Positions 8,886-17,835 are shown, numbered from the stretch's first letter. The stretch: 64,000 nucleotides of DNA from Streptomyces malaysiensis subsp. samsunensis (GCF_024519315.1 NZ_JANIIC010000051.1:28010-92009), one strand, 5' to 3'. A program made the numbers and translations. Notes: a model not told the origin generated them from the sequence alone.

Positions 8886-8936
8886 GTACGGGCTACCATC
8901 GGGCCGATAGTCGCAGCTCAGGAGCGGAGCCCTGCC

Positions 8937-10106
8937 ATGCATGTGCCCGACGGATTCATAGACGCGCCGGTGTCGGTGGCCACCGGTGTGGTCGCCGCGG
9001 GGGCCGTCGCGGTCAGTTTGCGCGGTGCCCGGCGGGAGCTCGACGAGCGGACCGCGCCACTGGCCGGGCTGGTGGCGGCGTTCATCTTCGCCGTGCAGAT
9101 GCTGAACTTCCCCGTTGCCGCGGGGACCAGCGGGCATCTGCTGGGCGGGGCGCTGGCAGCGATACTCGTGGGGCCGTATACGGGGGTGTTGTGCGTCTCC
9201 GTGGTGCTGCTGATGCAGGGCGTCCTGTTCGCGGACGGCGGTCTCACCGCGCTCGGCGTCAACATCACGGACATGGCCGTGGTCACCACGGTCGTGGCGT
9301 ACGCGATCTTCCGTACGATCGTGAAGCTGGCCCCGCACCGACGCCGTACGGTCACCGTCGCGTCCTTCGTGGCGGCACTGATCTCCGTACCGGCCGCGGC
9401 CATCGCGTTCACCGCGATCTACGCGCTCGGCGGTACGGCGGACGTGTCGATCGGCAAGGTCTTCACGGCGATGGTCGGTGTGCATGTGCTGATCGGCATC
9501 GGCGAGGCGGCGATCACCGCGCTGACGGTCGGCGCCGTCGTGGCCGTACGGCCGGATCTGGTGTACGGAGCGCGCGGGGTGACGGCGCGTCCGCTGGAGA
9601 TCCGCGACAGCCCGCTGGCCCCGGCCGCCCCGGGGGCGGTGGCCCGAGCCGAGGCCCCGGCGGCCGAACCCGCGACGGCCGAACCCGCGACGGCCGGACC
9701 CACGACGGCAGAACCCGCGACGGCAGAACCCACGACTGCCGAACCCACGGCGGCGGCATCCCGGACCCCCGAGCCCGTCGCCGCGCCGCGGCGGTCGGCG
9801 CGGCATGTGTGGTGGGCCGGGCTCGCGGCCGCGCTGCTGTGCGCCGGGGTCGTCAGCTTCTACGCCTCCGCGAGCCCCGACGGGCTGGAGAAGGTCGCCC
9901 ATGACAAGGGGATCGACCAGAAGGAGGAGGACCACGCCGCCAAGGACTCGCCGCTCGCCGACTACGGCGTCAAGGACATCTCCGACGCCCGGATCTCCGG
10001 CGGGCTCGCCGGGGTGATCGGGGTGGGAGCCACGCTCGCCGTCGGCTCCGGGGTCTTCATCGTCGTACGGCGGCGCAGGGCGACGGCCGAGAGCGGGAGA
10101 GTCTGA
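8937..10106 (+). CDS. cbiM: CbiM/NikM-type ECF transporter component with CbiN-like tail
   Basis: 389 residues. The mature N terminus is MHVPDGF, the metal-binding signature of CbiM/NikM in which the N-terminal amine, His2 and a nearby residue coordinate Co2+ or Ni2+. About six membrane helices follow to residue ~215. A linker made of near-repeats of E-P-A/T-T-A (about residues 238-275) leads to one more helix, then SPDGLE at 313-318 and a final helix, which matches the CbiN/PDGLE module. So the M and N subunits are fused. I chose ATG 8937 over the longer frame from 8880 because MHVPDG must be terminal and GGAG/CGGAG precede it. First gene of a three-gene operon. The Nur-like box argues for nickel rather than cobalt. 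Confidence 0.88.
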   Translation: MHVPDGFIDAPVSVATGVVAAGAVAVSLRGARRELDERTAPLAGLVAAFIFAVQMLNFPVAAGTSGHLLGGALAAILVGPYTGVLCVSVVLLMQGVLFADGGLTALGVNITDMAVVTTVVAYAIFRTIVKLAPHRRRTVTVASFVAALISVPAAAIAFTAIYALGGTADVSIGKVFTAMVGVHVLIGIGEAAITALTVGAVVAVRPDLVYGARGVTARPLEIRDSPLAPAAPGAVARAEAPAAEPATAEPATAGPTTAEPATAEPTTAEPTAAASRTPEPVAAPRRSARHVWWAGLAAALLCAGVVSFYASASPDGLEKVAHDKGIDQKEEDHAAKDSPLADYGVKDISDARISGGLAGVIGVGATLAVGSGVFIVVRRRRATAESGRV

Positions 10107-10108
10107 CG

Positions 10109-10873
10109 ATGGGCGCGGGACACGCGCACAAGCTCTACCGGGAGGGCCGGTCGCCCGTCCACGCCCTCCCTCCGCACTGCAAGATCGCAGCGGTCTTCTG
10201 CTTCGTCCTGGTCGTCGTCTCCACGCCCCGCGAGGCCGTCTGGGCCTTCGGGGCGTACGCGGTGCTGCTGGCCGGGGTGGTGGCGGTGGCCCGGATACCG
10301 GCCGGGTATGTGCTGCGGCGGCTGCTGATCGAGATCCCGTTCGTGGCCTTCGCCGTGCTGATGCCGTTCATCGCGGAGGGCCCGCGGGTGGAGGCGCTGG
10401 GGATGTCGCTCAGCGAGTCCGGGCTGTGGAGCGCCTGGAACATCCTCGCCAAGGGCACCCTCGGCGTCGCCGCCTCCGTCCTCCTGGCGTCCACGACCGA
10501 GCTGCGCGCCCTGCTGCTGGGGCTTGAGCGGCTGCGGATGCCCTCGCTGCTGGTGCAGATCGCCTCGTTCATGATCCGCTACGGGGACGTCATCTCCGAT
10601 GAGATGCGCCGGATGCGGATCGCCCGTCAGTCGCGCGGCTTCGAGGCGCGCGGGGTGCGGCACTGGGGTGTGCTCGCCTCCTCGGCGGGGGCGCTGTTCA
10701 TCCGCTCCTACGAGCGCGGCGAACGGGTCCACCTGGCGATGGTCAGCCGGGGCTATACGGGCACCATGCCGGTGATCGACGATGTGACGGCGTCCCGTGC
10801 CCAGTGGCTGTATGCCGCCGCCCTCCCGCTGACCGCGCTGGTGGTCTGCCTGACCGGATGGATGCTCCCATGA
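10109..10873 (+). CDS. cbiQ: ECF transporter transmembrane (T) component CbiQ
   Basis: 254 residues with four to five membrane helices and the cytoplasmic coupling segment EMRRMRIARQSRGFEARG, containing an Arg-Gly coupling motif (SRG) that contacts the ATPase. It starts 3 bp after the CbiM stop and overlaps the ATPase gene by 4 bp (ATGA), so the three genes are one translationally coupled operon. Role: scaffold linking the metal-binding CbiM/N unit to the ATPase. Confidence 0.9.
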   Translation: MGAGHAHKLYREGRSPVHALPPHCKIAAVFCFVLVVVSTPREAVWAFGAYAVLLAGVVAVARIPAGYVLRRLLIEIPFVAFAVLMPFIAEGPRVEALGMSLSESGLWSAWNILAKGTLGVAASVLLASTTELRALLLGLERLRMPSLLVQIASFMIRYGDVISDEMRRMRIARQSRGFEARGVRHWGVLASSAGALFIRSYERGERVHLAMVSRGYTGTMPVIDDVTASRAQWLYAAALPLTALVVCLTGWMLP

Positions 10874-11640
10874 CCGACCCCGCCACCACCCCGCCGTCCC
10901 TCCAGGTGTCCGGTCTGGCCTACGCGTACCCCGACGGCCATCAGGCCCTCTTCGGGGTCGATCTGACCGTGGCCCGCGGGGAGCGGGTGGCGCTGCTCGG
11001 CCCCAACGGCGCGGGCAAGACCACTCTCGTACTGCACCTCAACGGCATCCTCACCGCGGGCGCCGGGACGGTCACGGTCGCGGGGCTGCCCGTGGCCAAG
11101 ACGCATCTGGCCGAGATCCGCCGTCGGGTGGGCATCGTCTTCCAGGACCCGGACGACCAGCTGTTCATGCCGACCGTGCGCGAGGATGTGGCCTTCGGGC
11201 CGGCCGCGGCCGGGCTGCGGGGCGCGGAGCTGGAGGAGCGGGTGCGCCGCGCGCTGGAGCGGGTCGGGATGGCGGAGTTCGCCGACCGGCCGCCCCACCA
11301 CCTCTCGTTCGGGCAGCGGCGGCGGGTGGCCGTGGCGACCGTACTGGCCATGGAGCCGGAGATCCTCGTCCTGGACGAGCCCTCGTCCAACCTCGACCCG
11401 GCCTCACGCCGCGAACTCGCCGACATCCTGCGGTCCCTGGAGGTGACCGTGCTGATGGTCACCCACGATCTGCCGTACGCGCTGGAGCTGTGCCCGCGCT
11501 CGGTGGTGCTCAGCGGCGGGGTGATCGCGGCGGACGGCGGAACGCAGGAGCTGCTGTGCGACGAGGAGCTGATGCGCGAGCACCGGCTGGAGCTCCCCTT
11601 CGGCTTCGACCCCCGGTCGGTGACGGCGCCGGTGCGGTGA
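10870..11640 (+). CDS. cbiO: ECF transporter ATPase CbiO
   Basis: 256 residues with a complete ABC ATPase set: Walker A GPNGAGKT, Q-loop FQDPDDQLF, signature LSFGQ (the usual CbiO variant of LSGGQ), Walker B ILVLDEPSSNLD and the switch histidine in THD. The FQDPDDQLF wording is typical of ECF metal ATPases. ATG 10870 overlaps the cbiQ stop. It powers cobalt or nickel uptake by the CbiMN-Q complex. Confidence 0.92.
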   Translation: MTDPATTPPSLQVSGLAYAYPDGHQALFGVDLTVARGERVALLGPNGAGKTTLVLHLNGILTAGAGTVTVAGLPVAKTHLAEIRRRVGIVFQDPDDQLFMPTVREDVAFGPAAAGLRGAELEERVRRALERVGMAEFADRPPHHLSFGQRRRVAVATVLAMEPEILVLDEPSSNLDPASRRELADILRSLEVTVLMVTHDLPYALELCPRSVVLSGGVIAADGGTQELLCDEELMREHRLELPFGFDPRSVTAPVR

Positions 11641-11783
11641 TGCCCCGTGCGGTGCCGGTGAGGTGACGTTGCGGCGGGGGTGACCGGATCCGCTGCCTCG
11701 GCGGATGTCGGGCCCGGTCGGCTCGTCGACCCCAGCCGGGCCCCTCCGGGCCGCCCCGCCGCATCCGCGGTCTCCGGCGCCCT

Positions 11784-13058
11784 TTACGCCTCCAGTGTCG
11801 CGAGGCTGGTCCGTACCGCGCGCACCAGCGCCTGCGCACGCGGATCCGCGGTGACACCGCGCCGCATACCGTTGGTGACGTAGGCGAAGCCGATGCGCGC
11901 CTCCGGGTCGGCGAAGGCGAGCGAGCCCCCGCGCCCCGGGTGGCCGAAGGAGCCCGGCCCCAGCAGCGGGCAGGCCGGGCCGTGCAGCATATAGCCGAGG
12001 CCGAAGCGGGTGCCGACGACCAGGACCTGGTCCGGACCCGCGGACTCCTCGGTACGGGCCATCGTCAGCGTCGCCGGGGCGAACAGCCTGCCCCCCGAGC
12101 GGACCGTACGGGCCGAGGGCAGCGGGCCGATCAGCGCCGCGTAGAAGCGGGCCAGCGCCTCGGCGGTCGCGACCCCGCCCGAGGCGGGCAACTCGGCGGC
12201 GAGATACGCGGGGTCGTTCTCGTCCGGCACCGGGGTGATCGCGGCGAACGCCCGCCGGGTCAGCGACTCCGGATCCCGATACGCCTCGGCGACCGACCGC
12301 TTGGGGCGCAGCCGCGGCCCCGCGGAGGCGGGCGCGGCCGGCGGCTCCACCGCCGCGATCCGGCCGACCCGGCCGCGCTGCTCCTCGGGCAGCCCGAGCC
12401 ACAGGTCCAGCCCCAGCGGCCGGGCGATCTCCTCGGCGATCCACCGTCCGATGGTCCGCCCGGTGACCCTGCGCACCAGCTCGCCCAGCAGCCAGCTGTA
12501 CGTCTGGGCGTGGTAGCCGTGTGCCGTACCGGGCTCCCATACGGGGCGCTGGGCGGCGACGGCCAGCGGCCCGGATATGCCGTCGACGGCCTGGTCGGGG
12601 GTGAGCGGGGTGTCGAGAACGGGCACGCCGGTGCGGTGCGCGAGCAGATGGCGCACCAGCACCCGCTCCTTGCCGGCCGCCTTGAACTCCGGCCAATAGG
12701 CGCTGACCCGGCCGTCCAGGTCCAGCTGGCCGCGCTGATGCAGCAGCAGCGGAACGGCGGCGGCGACGCCCTTGGTCACCGACCGGACGACCTGGGCGGT
12801 GTCCTGGGTCCAGGGCTCATGGCCGCCCTTGGACTCCTCGCGGCCGTCGGGCCCCTCGCCGCCGTCGGAACCCTCGCCGCCGTCGTAGTCATCGGCGCCG
12901 TCGGGCGTCTTCGTACCGCCCCACAGATCGACGACCTTCTCGCCCTCCCGGTAGAGAACCACGGCCGCGCCGCGCTCCCCGTGCCGGGTGAAGTTCGCCG
13001 CGAAGGCGTCCCGGACCGGTCCGAAACCGTCCGCCACCGTGCCCTGGACGTCCACCAC
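11784..13058 (-). CDS. Beta-lactamase-fold serine hydrolase (EstB-like)
   Basis: 424 residues, no signal peptide. S93-V-T-K96 is the SxxK catalytic pair of class-C beta-lactamase relatives. A Tyr motif (YHAQTYSWLLG) and a C-terminal HPGRGGSLAF segment, equivalent to the KTG/HxG strand, follow. A Gly/Asp/Glu-rich insertion (about residues 55-80) precedes the SxxK. Relatives are cytoplasmic esterases or peptidases; the substrate is not evident. The gene stands alone, 143 bp from the transporter operon stop and divergent from the SDR gene. Confidence 0.85.
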   Translation of the reverse strand: MVDVQGTVADGFGPVRDAFAANFTRHGERGAAVVLYREGEKVVDLWGGTKTPDGADDYDGGEGSDGGEGPDGREESKGGHEPWTQDTAQVVRSVTKGVAAAVPLLLHQRGQLDLDGRVSAYWPEFKAAGKERVLVRHLLAHRTGVPVLDTPLTPDQAVDGISGPLAVAAQRPVWEPGTAHGYHAQTYSWLLGELVRRVTGRTIGRWIAEEIARPLGLDLWLGLPEEQRGRVGRIAAVEPPAAPASAGPRLRPKRSVAEAYRDPESLTRRAFAAITPVPDENDPAYLAAELPASGGVATAEALARFYAALIGPLPSARTVRSGGRLFAPATLTMARTEESAGPDQVLVVGTRFGLGYMLHGPACPLLGPGSFGHPGRGGSLAFADPEARIGFAYVTNGMRRGVTADPRAQALVRAVRTSLATLEA

Positions 13059-13215
13059 TGTCCGACTCCCGCCATGCCGACCCGAGCGTGTGTGCTGTGT
13101 TTCTCCTTATGGTGCAACGTCCCGCGCGTGAGGATCATGCCGGGGCCGGGCATGATCCCCGGCGGACCCGCCGCCAAGAGGCGGCGGCGGTCCCCCGGGC
13201 GACGATAAGGGGCAC

Positions 13216-14019
13216 ATGGTGCGGAGATTCGAGGGCTACGCGGTCATGCTCACCGGCGCGGGACGCGGGATCGGGGAGGTGACCGCGCGCCGCTTCGCCG
13301 ACGAGGGGGCCAGGGTGCTGATCACCGACCTGGACGGCGAACGGGCCGCCAAGGCCGCCGCGTCCATACGGGCCGACGGCGGCGAGGCCGAGTCGCTGGG
13401 CTGCGACGCGGCCCTGCGGGCGGACGCCGAGGCGGCCGTGGCGCACGCCGTAAGGAGCTTCGGAAGGCTGGACGTCCTGGTCAACAGCGCCCACTCGTGC
13501 CATGTCGACACCCCGCTGTTCGAGGACCAGCCAGAGGACGAGTGGCAGCAGGACATCGATGTCACCCTCGGTGGGGCCTTCCGCTGCTCCCGTGCCGCGC
13601 TGCCGCATCTGGCCGCCGCGGACGGCCGGGGCGCGATCGTCAACGTCGGCTCGGTCAACGGCCTCCAGGACTTCGGCAACCACGCCTACAGCGCCGCCAA
13701 GGCGGGTCTGGGCAGCCTCACCCGCACCCTGGCCGCCCACGCGGCCGGGCGGGGCGTCCGCGTCAACCTCGTGGCCCCCGGCACGATCCGCACCCCCGGC
13801 TGGGACGGCCAGGGGGACACCTTGCGCCGCGCCGCCGAGGTCTACCCCCTCGGCCGGGTCGGCGAACCCACCGACATCGCCGCCGCCATCACCTTCCTCG
13901 CCTCCTCCGACGCCGCCTGGATCACCGGGATCACCCTCCCCGTGGACGGCGGGATCACCACCACGAACGTGGCGGCGCGCAGGGCCTTCCGTCACTCCGA
14001 GACGCCCAGCGAGACATAG
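13216..14019 (+). CDS. Short-chain dehydrogenase/reductase
   Basis: 267 residues. Classical SDR signatures: TGAGRGIG dinucleotide loop near residues 13-20, an NSAH variant of the NNAG motif, a catalytic Ser in VNVGSVNG, and YSAAK with the Tyr-Lys pair. The C terminus has the usual WITGITLPVDGG followed by about 20 extra residues. Those extra codons overlap the end of the convergent chimeric gene by 28 bp. NAD(P)-dependent alcohol/ketone oxidoreductase; substrate unknown. GTG 13219 is an alternative start. Confidence 0.85.
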   Translation: MVRRFEGYAVMLTGAGRGIGEVTARRFADEGARVLITDLDGERAAKAAASIRADGGEAESLGCDAALRADAEAAVAHAVRSFGRLDVLVNSAHSCHVDTPLFEDQPEDEWQQDIDVTLGGAFRCSRAALPHLAAADGRGAIVNVGSVNGLQDFGNHAYSAAKAGLGSLTRTLAAHAAGRGVRVNLVAPGTIRTPGWDGQGDTLRRAAEVYPLGRVGEPTDIAAAITFLASSDAAWITGITLPVDGGITTTNVAARRAFRHSETPSET

Positions 14020-14480
14020 TCGTAACGGCCCTGCCAGGGCCCGCCCGTATAGACGTTGGTCAGCCGGGAGCCGCGCCAGATCACGCTCTTCTCGAACAGG
14101 ATGGGCAGAAACGCGGCGGAGTCGGAGATCCTCCGATTGATCCGGGCATAGTCGCTCCCGGCCTTCTCCGGGTCCTGTTCGGCGATGGCCGTGTCGAGGA
14201 GGTGGTCGATGGCGGGGTCGTCCAGCTCCGCGATATTGGTGTTGCCGGTGCTCCGGATGAGACGGCCGTCGGCGAGCGGCTGCAAAAAGCCCTGACCGCT
14301 CGGGAAGTCGGGGAGCCACCGGTAGATGACGATGCCCAGCCCCCAGGACAGCGGGGCGCACAGGGCCTCGGCCAGCGCGCTCAGGTTGTTGGCCACCGCC
14401 GGGATCTGCTCCAGGTGGGCATAGCGGCTGGTGCCGATGAGCACCGCGCGGCTGGCGGCCGGGTCGGGCAGAACGGCCAC
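13992..14480 (-). pseudogene. Chimeric remnant: caspase N terminus fused to solute-binding-protein C terminus
   Basis: An intact 162-codon frame of two unrelated halves. Residues 1 to ~48 (VLPDPAASRAVLIGTSRYAH, then AVANNLSALAEALC) are the first strand and helix of a caspase-like (peptidase C14) domain as found in Streptomyces conflict-system effectors. From about residue 49 the protein is the last ~115 residues of an ABC peptide-binding protein of family 5: DFPSGQGFLQPL, DGRLIRSTGN, then ILFEKSVIWRG and LTNVY. The caspase histidine and cysteine are absent, and so is most of the binding protein. GTG 14480 lies 2 bp after the stop of the EACC1 gene, the normal position of a caspase partner. 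I infer a deletion that joined two loci in frame. The product is unlikely to be a working enzyme or transporter part. Confidence 0.75.
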
Positions 14481-14482
14481 GG

Positions 14483-14908
14483 CTATCGCCCTTCTCCGCC
14501 GTCGGCCCGACCGTCCTGGTCTCGTTCCCGGTCCCGGTCCCGTTCCCGGTCCGGGTCGGGTGGCTCGGGGGCGGCCGGGGGCTCCAGCACGTCGAGCAGA
14601 CGCCTCAGCTCCTCGTCGCCGCCGCCGTCGAGGGAGACCGTAAGGTCGCCGCGGCGTACGGTGATCCGCCGGGCGTGCGGGCGCGTCTGCCGCCAGGTGG
14701 ACAGCGCCAGCGCGAAGGATGCCGCGCTCCAGGCGTTGTCCGTGATCAGCTGGAGCACATCGGTGAGCACGCCCATCTGGCCGGGCGACGGCTCGGCCTG
14801 GACCAGCTCCACATGGGCGCCGCGGCGCGCGCCGGGATCCCGGCTCAGCCAGTCGCGGAGCGATCGCAGCTCCGCCTCCCCACCGCTCACCGCTACGTCG
14901 ATCCGCAC
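14483..14908 (-). CDS. EACC1 (effector-associated constant component 1) protein
   Basis: 141 residues from GTG 14908, with AGGGGGA just upstream. The start VRIDVAVSGGEAELRSLRDW, a hydrophobic helix around DVLQLITDNAW, a Thr-Trp motif (STWRQTR) and a basic strand followed by DGGGDEELRRLL match the EACC1 family. That family is encoded beside caspase- or trypsin-like effectors in actinobacterial conflict systems. The C-terminal tail is a Pro/Asp/Arg low-complexity run. The partner effector directly downstream is truncated (13992-14480), so this copy has probably lost its function. Confidence 0.75.
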   Translation of the reverse strand: MRIDVAVSGGEAELRSLRDWLSRDPGARRGAHVELVQAEPSPGQMGVLTDVLQLITDNAWSAASFALALSTWRQTRPHARRITVRRGDLTVSLDGGGDEELRRLLDVLEPPAAPEPPDPDRERDRDRERDQDGRADGGEGR

Positions 14909-15015
14909 CAAGTCCCCCTTGTGACGACCGTCTCCCCGATTCTGTCCTACCCAGGGGCGTCCGCGCAGGAGCAACGAAGCGCAAGGTCAACGGAGTTCGG
15001 GTGCGAGCCGCCCGC

Positions 15016-15717
15016 TCATGGCTGCCGTGCCGATGGTGTGGCCAGCGCCCGGCGCCACTGCTCGGTGACCGACCGCCGCAGGCGTTCGGTGTCGACGGCG
15101 GGCGGGTCGAGAAGTCGTTGCAGCCCGATTCCTCGGAGCTGTCCGACGATCGCCGGCGCGACCTCCTCGGGTGCGAGGTCGTCGCGGATGGTGCCGTCGG
15201 CGATTCCGGCCGCCACATCGACGCGCAGATCGGCCCTGAACGACTCGTCCCGCTCGCGGAAGATCGGTGCCAGTTCGGGCATGGTGGGCGCCTCGGCCCA
15301 CAGCAGCAGGAACGCGTGATGGGCGGCGCCCACCTGGCCGAGTTCGCCGATGTAGCCGTCGATCAGCCGCAGGAGGCGGTCCAGTCCTGGGGGCAGATCG
15401 GCAAGGCCCGGCACGAACCCGGCTTGTGCGGTGCGGGCCAGGAGCTCGAGGAGAGCCTGCTTCGAACCGAAGTGGTGGGCGATGATCCCGCGGCTGTACC
15501 CGGCTCGCTCACCCACCCGCGCCAGCGTCAGCGAGCGCACTCCCTGCTCGACGACCAGCTCGGCGGCTGCCGCCAGCAAGGCGGCTTCGGCCTGGTCGCG
15601 GCGCTGCTTCTGGGTGCGGCGGGGGGCGTCATGACGAGAGTCCTCACTAACTTGCGTGTCGTCCAACAAGTTTATACGGTGCCACTCATCCTGACTGGAG
15701 GTTTCGATGATCGACAT
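15016..15717 (-). CDS. TetR-family regulator
   Basis: Up to 233 residues. The TetR_N domain includes TLARVGERAGYSRGIIAHHF and a C-terminal domain follows. The ATG at 15717 would overlap the divergent DUF1330 gene (start 15707) by 11 bp and has no good Shine-Dalgarno. An inverted repeat AACTTG-n12-CAAGTT lies at 15649-15672, inside the first codons of this long form. A TTG start near 15670 is therefore possible, and the start is unresolved. Likely represses the divergent pair 15707-16851. Confidence 0.78.
   Translation of the reverse strand: MSIIETSSQDEWHRINLLDDTQVSEDSRHDAPRRTQKQRRDQAEAALLAAAAELVVEQGVRSLTLARVGERAGYSRGIIAHHFGSKQALLELLARTAQAGFVPGLADLPPGLDRLLRLIDGYIGELGQVGAAHHAFLLLWAEAPTMPELAPIFRERDESFRADLRVDVAAGIADGTIRDDLAPEEVAPAIVGQLRGIGLQRLLDPPAVDTERLRRSVTEQWRRALATPSARQP
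15649..15672. promoter_or_regulatory. Operator-like inverted repeat AACTTG-n12-CAAGTT
   Basis: Perfect 6-bp arms 24 bp end to end, located 35 bp before the DUF1330 start and at the 5' end of the TetR gene. AACTTG/CAAGTT half-sites are common for TetR proteins. It may overlap TetR coding sequence if the longest start is used. Confidence 0.5.
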
Positions 15718-16084
15718 AGATGAGCGCGCCCTCGATGCGCTGCTGGCCGAAGATCCTGGCGGCCCCGTGGTGATGCTGAACCTGCTGCGGTTCCGCCCGG
15801 ACGGCGGTCGTGAGAGCTACCAGCGCTACGTCGAGGCGCTGGGCCCGGAGATCAACGCGCGGTACGGATTGCGGGTGGAGTACCTCGGGGACGGCGGTCG
15901 GGCCCTGGTCGCCGAGGAGGGGCAGGCATGGGACGCGGCGCTCCTGGTGCGCCACCCCAGCCGCCCGACGTTCGCCGACATGATCCCTGACCCCGACTAT
16001 CGGGCGGCGTCCCATTTCCGTAGCGAGGCGCTGGTGGAATCGGTCCTGCAGCCGACCGTGCCGCGCCAGGGGAGCGTGGTCTGA
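15707..16084 (+). CDS. DUF1330-family protein
   Basis: 125 residues from ATG 15707 with GGAGG at 15697-15701. The segment PVVMLNLLRFRPDGGRESYQ and the ferredoxin-like alpha/beta pattern ending DYRAASHFRSEALVESVLQ match DUF1330, a dimeric alpha/beta-barrel family (related to EthD and ABM proteins) of unknown reaction. It overlaps the hydrolase start by 1 base (TGATG), so the two are coupled and probably act on one small molecule under the divergent TetR. Confidence 0.8.
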   Translation: MIDIDERALDALLAEDPGGPVVMLNLLRFRPDGGRESYQRYVEALGPEINARYGLRVEYLGDGGRALVAEEGQAWDAALLVRHPSRPTFADMIPDPDYRAASHFRSEALVESVLQPTVPRQGSVV

Positions 16085-16851
16085 TGCCCGCCGTCTTCGT
16101 ACACGGCAATCCCGAGACGGCGGCCGTCTGGGATCCCCTGCTCGCCGAACTGAAGGCCGCCGGCACTGCTCCGGCCGACCTCATCTGCCTGTCCCCGCCC
16201 GGGTTCGGCGCGCCACTGCCGCCCGGGTTCGGGGCGACCGTCGGGGAGTACCGCGACTGGCTGATCGAGGAGTTGACACGCTTCGCCGAGCCCGTGGACC
16301 TGGTGGGCCACGACTGGGGCGGCGGACACGTCCTCAACGCGGTGATGAGCCGCCCGGAGCTGGTACGGAGCTGGGCCAGCGACACGATCGCGGTCTTCGA
16401 ACCCGACTACGTCTGGCATGAGTTCGCCCAGCGATGGCAGACGCCGGGAATCGGAGAGGCCGATGTGGCCGCACGCTTCGGCGCGCCCGTCGAGCAGCGG
16501 ATCGCGACGCTCGTCGAGCGGGGGATGGGCGAGGCGGCGGCCGAGTGGGTCGCCCAGGGGCAGAACGAGGAGATGGGCCGGGCCGTCCTCGCGCTCTACG
16601 CCTCTGCCATGCCACCGGTGATGGCCGAGCTCGGCCGGGACCTGGAAAACGCGGCGCGACGGCCGGGACTCGTGTTCCTCGCCACCGAGGACCACGTGGG
16701 CGGCACCGCCGAGCAGCGCCGCCGCGCCGCGCGCCGCGCTGGTGCCCGGGTGGAGGTCCTCGATGGGCTGGGCCACTGGTGGATGACACACGACCCCGCC
16801 CGCGGCGCGGAGGCGCTCACCCGCTTCTGGGCGTCGCTGGACCAGGGGTAG
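16084..16851 (+). CDS. Alpha/beta hydrolase, dehalogenase/epoxide-hydrolase type
   Basis: 255 residues. HGNPE at residues 7-11 forms the oxyanion hole and GHDWGG places Asp77, not Ser, as nucleophile, as in haloalkane dehalogenases and epoxide hydrolases. A late GLGHWWM supplies the histidine. Two adjacent near-repeats of PPGFGAPLP/PPGFGATV sit at about residues 38-52. Translationally coupled to the DUF1330 gene. Substrate unknown; some members of this fold with Asp nucleophiles act as fluoroacetate or epoxide hydrolases. Confidence 0.83.
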   Translation: MPAVFVHGNPETAAVWDPLLAELKAAGTAPADLICLSPPGFGAPLPPGFGATVGEYRDWLIEELTRFAEPVDLVGHDWGGGHVLNAVMSRPELVRSWASDTIAVFEPDYVWHEFAQRWQTPGIGEADVAARFGAPVEQRIATLVERGMGEAAAEWVAQGQNEEMGRAVLALYASAMPPVMAELGRDLENAARRPGLVFLATEDHVGGTAEQRRRAARRAGARVEVLDGLGHWWMTHDPARGAEALTRFWASLDQG

Positions 16852-16902
16852 CCGCACACACCTGGATGCCGCCAAGAGAGCCGGCCCGAAGCACGTAGTG
16901 CA

Positions 16903-17835
16903 TCAACTGGCGTGCAGCATCAGCCCGATGCCCACCACCATCAGCCCCGCCGCCGCGATCCTCGGACCGCCGAACCGCTCCTTGAAGAACAGCGCCCCGA
17001 TGGCCGCGCCCACGATGATCGACGATTCGCGCAGCGCAGCGATCGGGGCGAGTTCGGCCTGGGTCTGGGCCCACAGGACCAGGCCGTAGGCGCAGACCGA
17101 CAGCAGCCCGCCGAGCAGTCCGCGCGCCGCGACCGGCCGCAGCTGCCCAAGGAGCGCACCGCGCCGGATGGCCAGGGCGCAGCCGGGGATGGCGAAGCCC
17201 TCGAGGATCATCAGCCAGGCGATATAGCCGGGCGGACTGCCGGAGGCGCGCACCCCCAGACCGTCCACGACGGTGTACGCGGCAATGGAGAGACCGGTGG
17301 CGATGGCGGCCGTAAGGGCGAGCCACTGCGGTGCGCCCCCGCCGCTCACCCCGCTCGCCCCGCCGTTCTCATTGCTCTCGTCGTTCTCGTTGCCATCGTC
17401 GGCCTCGCGCCCGGCGTGCCGCGACCCCCTGATCCCCCACAGCGCCACGCCCACCAGCCCCGCCGAGGCCAGCGCGACCCCCGCCGCCTGCCAGTGGTCC
17501 GGCCGCTCACCGACGAAGACCGCGGCCGCCACGGTCACCACGAGCGGTGCGGTGCCGCGCGCGATGGGATACATCTGGCCGAAATCGCCCAGGTGGAACG
17601 AGCGCATGAGCAGCAGCTGATAGACCACATGGATGGCCGCGGAGGCCAGCAGATACGGCCAGGCGCCCGCCGCGGGCAGCGAGGCGAACGGCAGCAGCGC
17701 CAGCCCGCACAGCGCCCCGCCGCCGCCCACCAGGGTGAAGGCGAGCAGTTGGTCCCTGATGCCGTGCGCGATCGCGTTCCAGCTGGCGTGGGTGACGGCC
17801 GCGATCAGCACCGCGGCCGTGACCAGCGGGGTCAC
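16903..17835 (-). CDS. EamA/DMT-family exporter
   Basis: 310 residues, ten predicted membrane helices in two EamA halves separated by an acidic Asn/Glu-rich loop (DGNENDESNENGG). The motif GTAPLVVTVAAAVFVGERPDHWQ at the end of half 1 and ALFFKERFGGPRI in half 2 are the usual positions. I chose GTG 17835, because it overlaps the stop of the YbaK gene in a GTGA, over a longer antisense frame. DMT exporters move amino acids or metabolites; no substrate is indicated. Confidence 0.83.
   Translation of the reverse strand: MTPLVTAAVLIAAVTHASWNAIAHGIRDQLLAFTLVGGGGALCGLALLPFASLPAAGAWPYLLASAAIHVVYQLLLMRSFHLGDFGQMYPIARGTAPLVVTVAAAVFVGERPDHWQAAGVALASAGLVGVALWGIRGSRHAGREADDGNENDESNENGGASGVSGGGAPQWLALTAAIATGLSIAAYTVVDGLGVRASGSPPGYIAWLMILEGFAIPGCALAIRRGALLGQLRPVAARGLLGGLLSVCAYGLVLWAQTQAELAPIAALRESSIIVGAAIGALFFKERFGGPRIAAAGLMVVGIGLMLHAS

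Noticed and set aside
8802..8936. Cobalamin riboswitch before cbiM
   Set aside because: No B12-box-like conserved stretch or room for the usual ~200-nt fold; the Nur-like box explains the position better.
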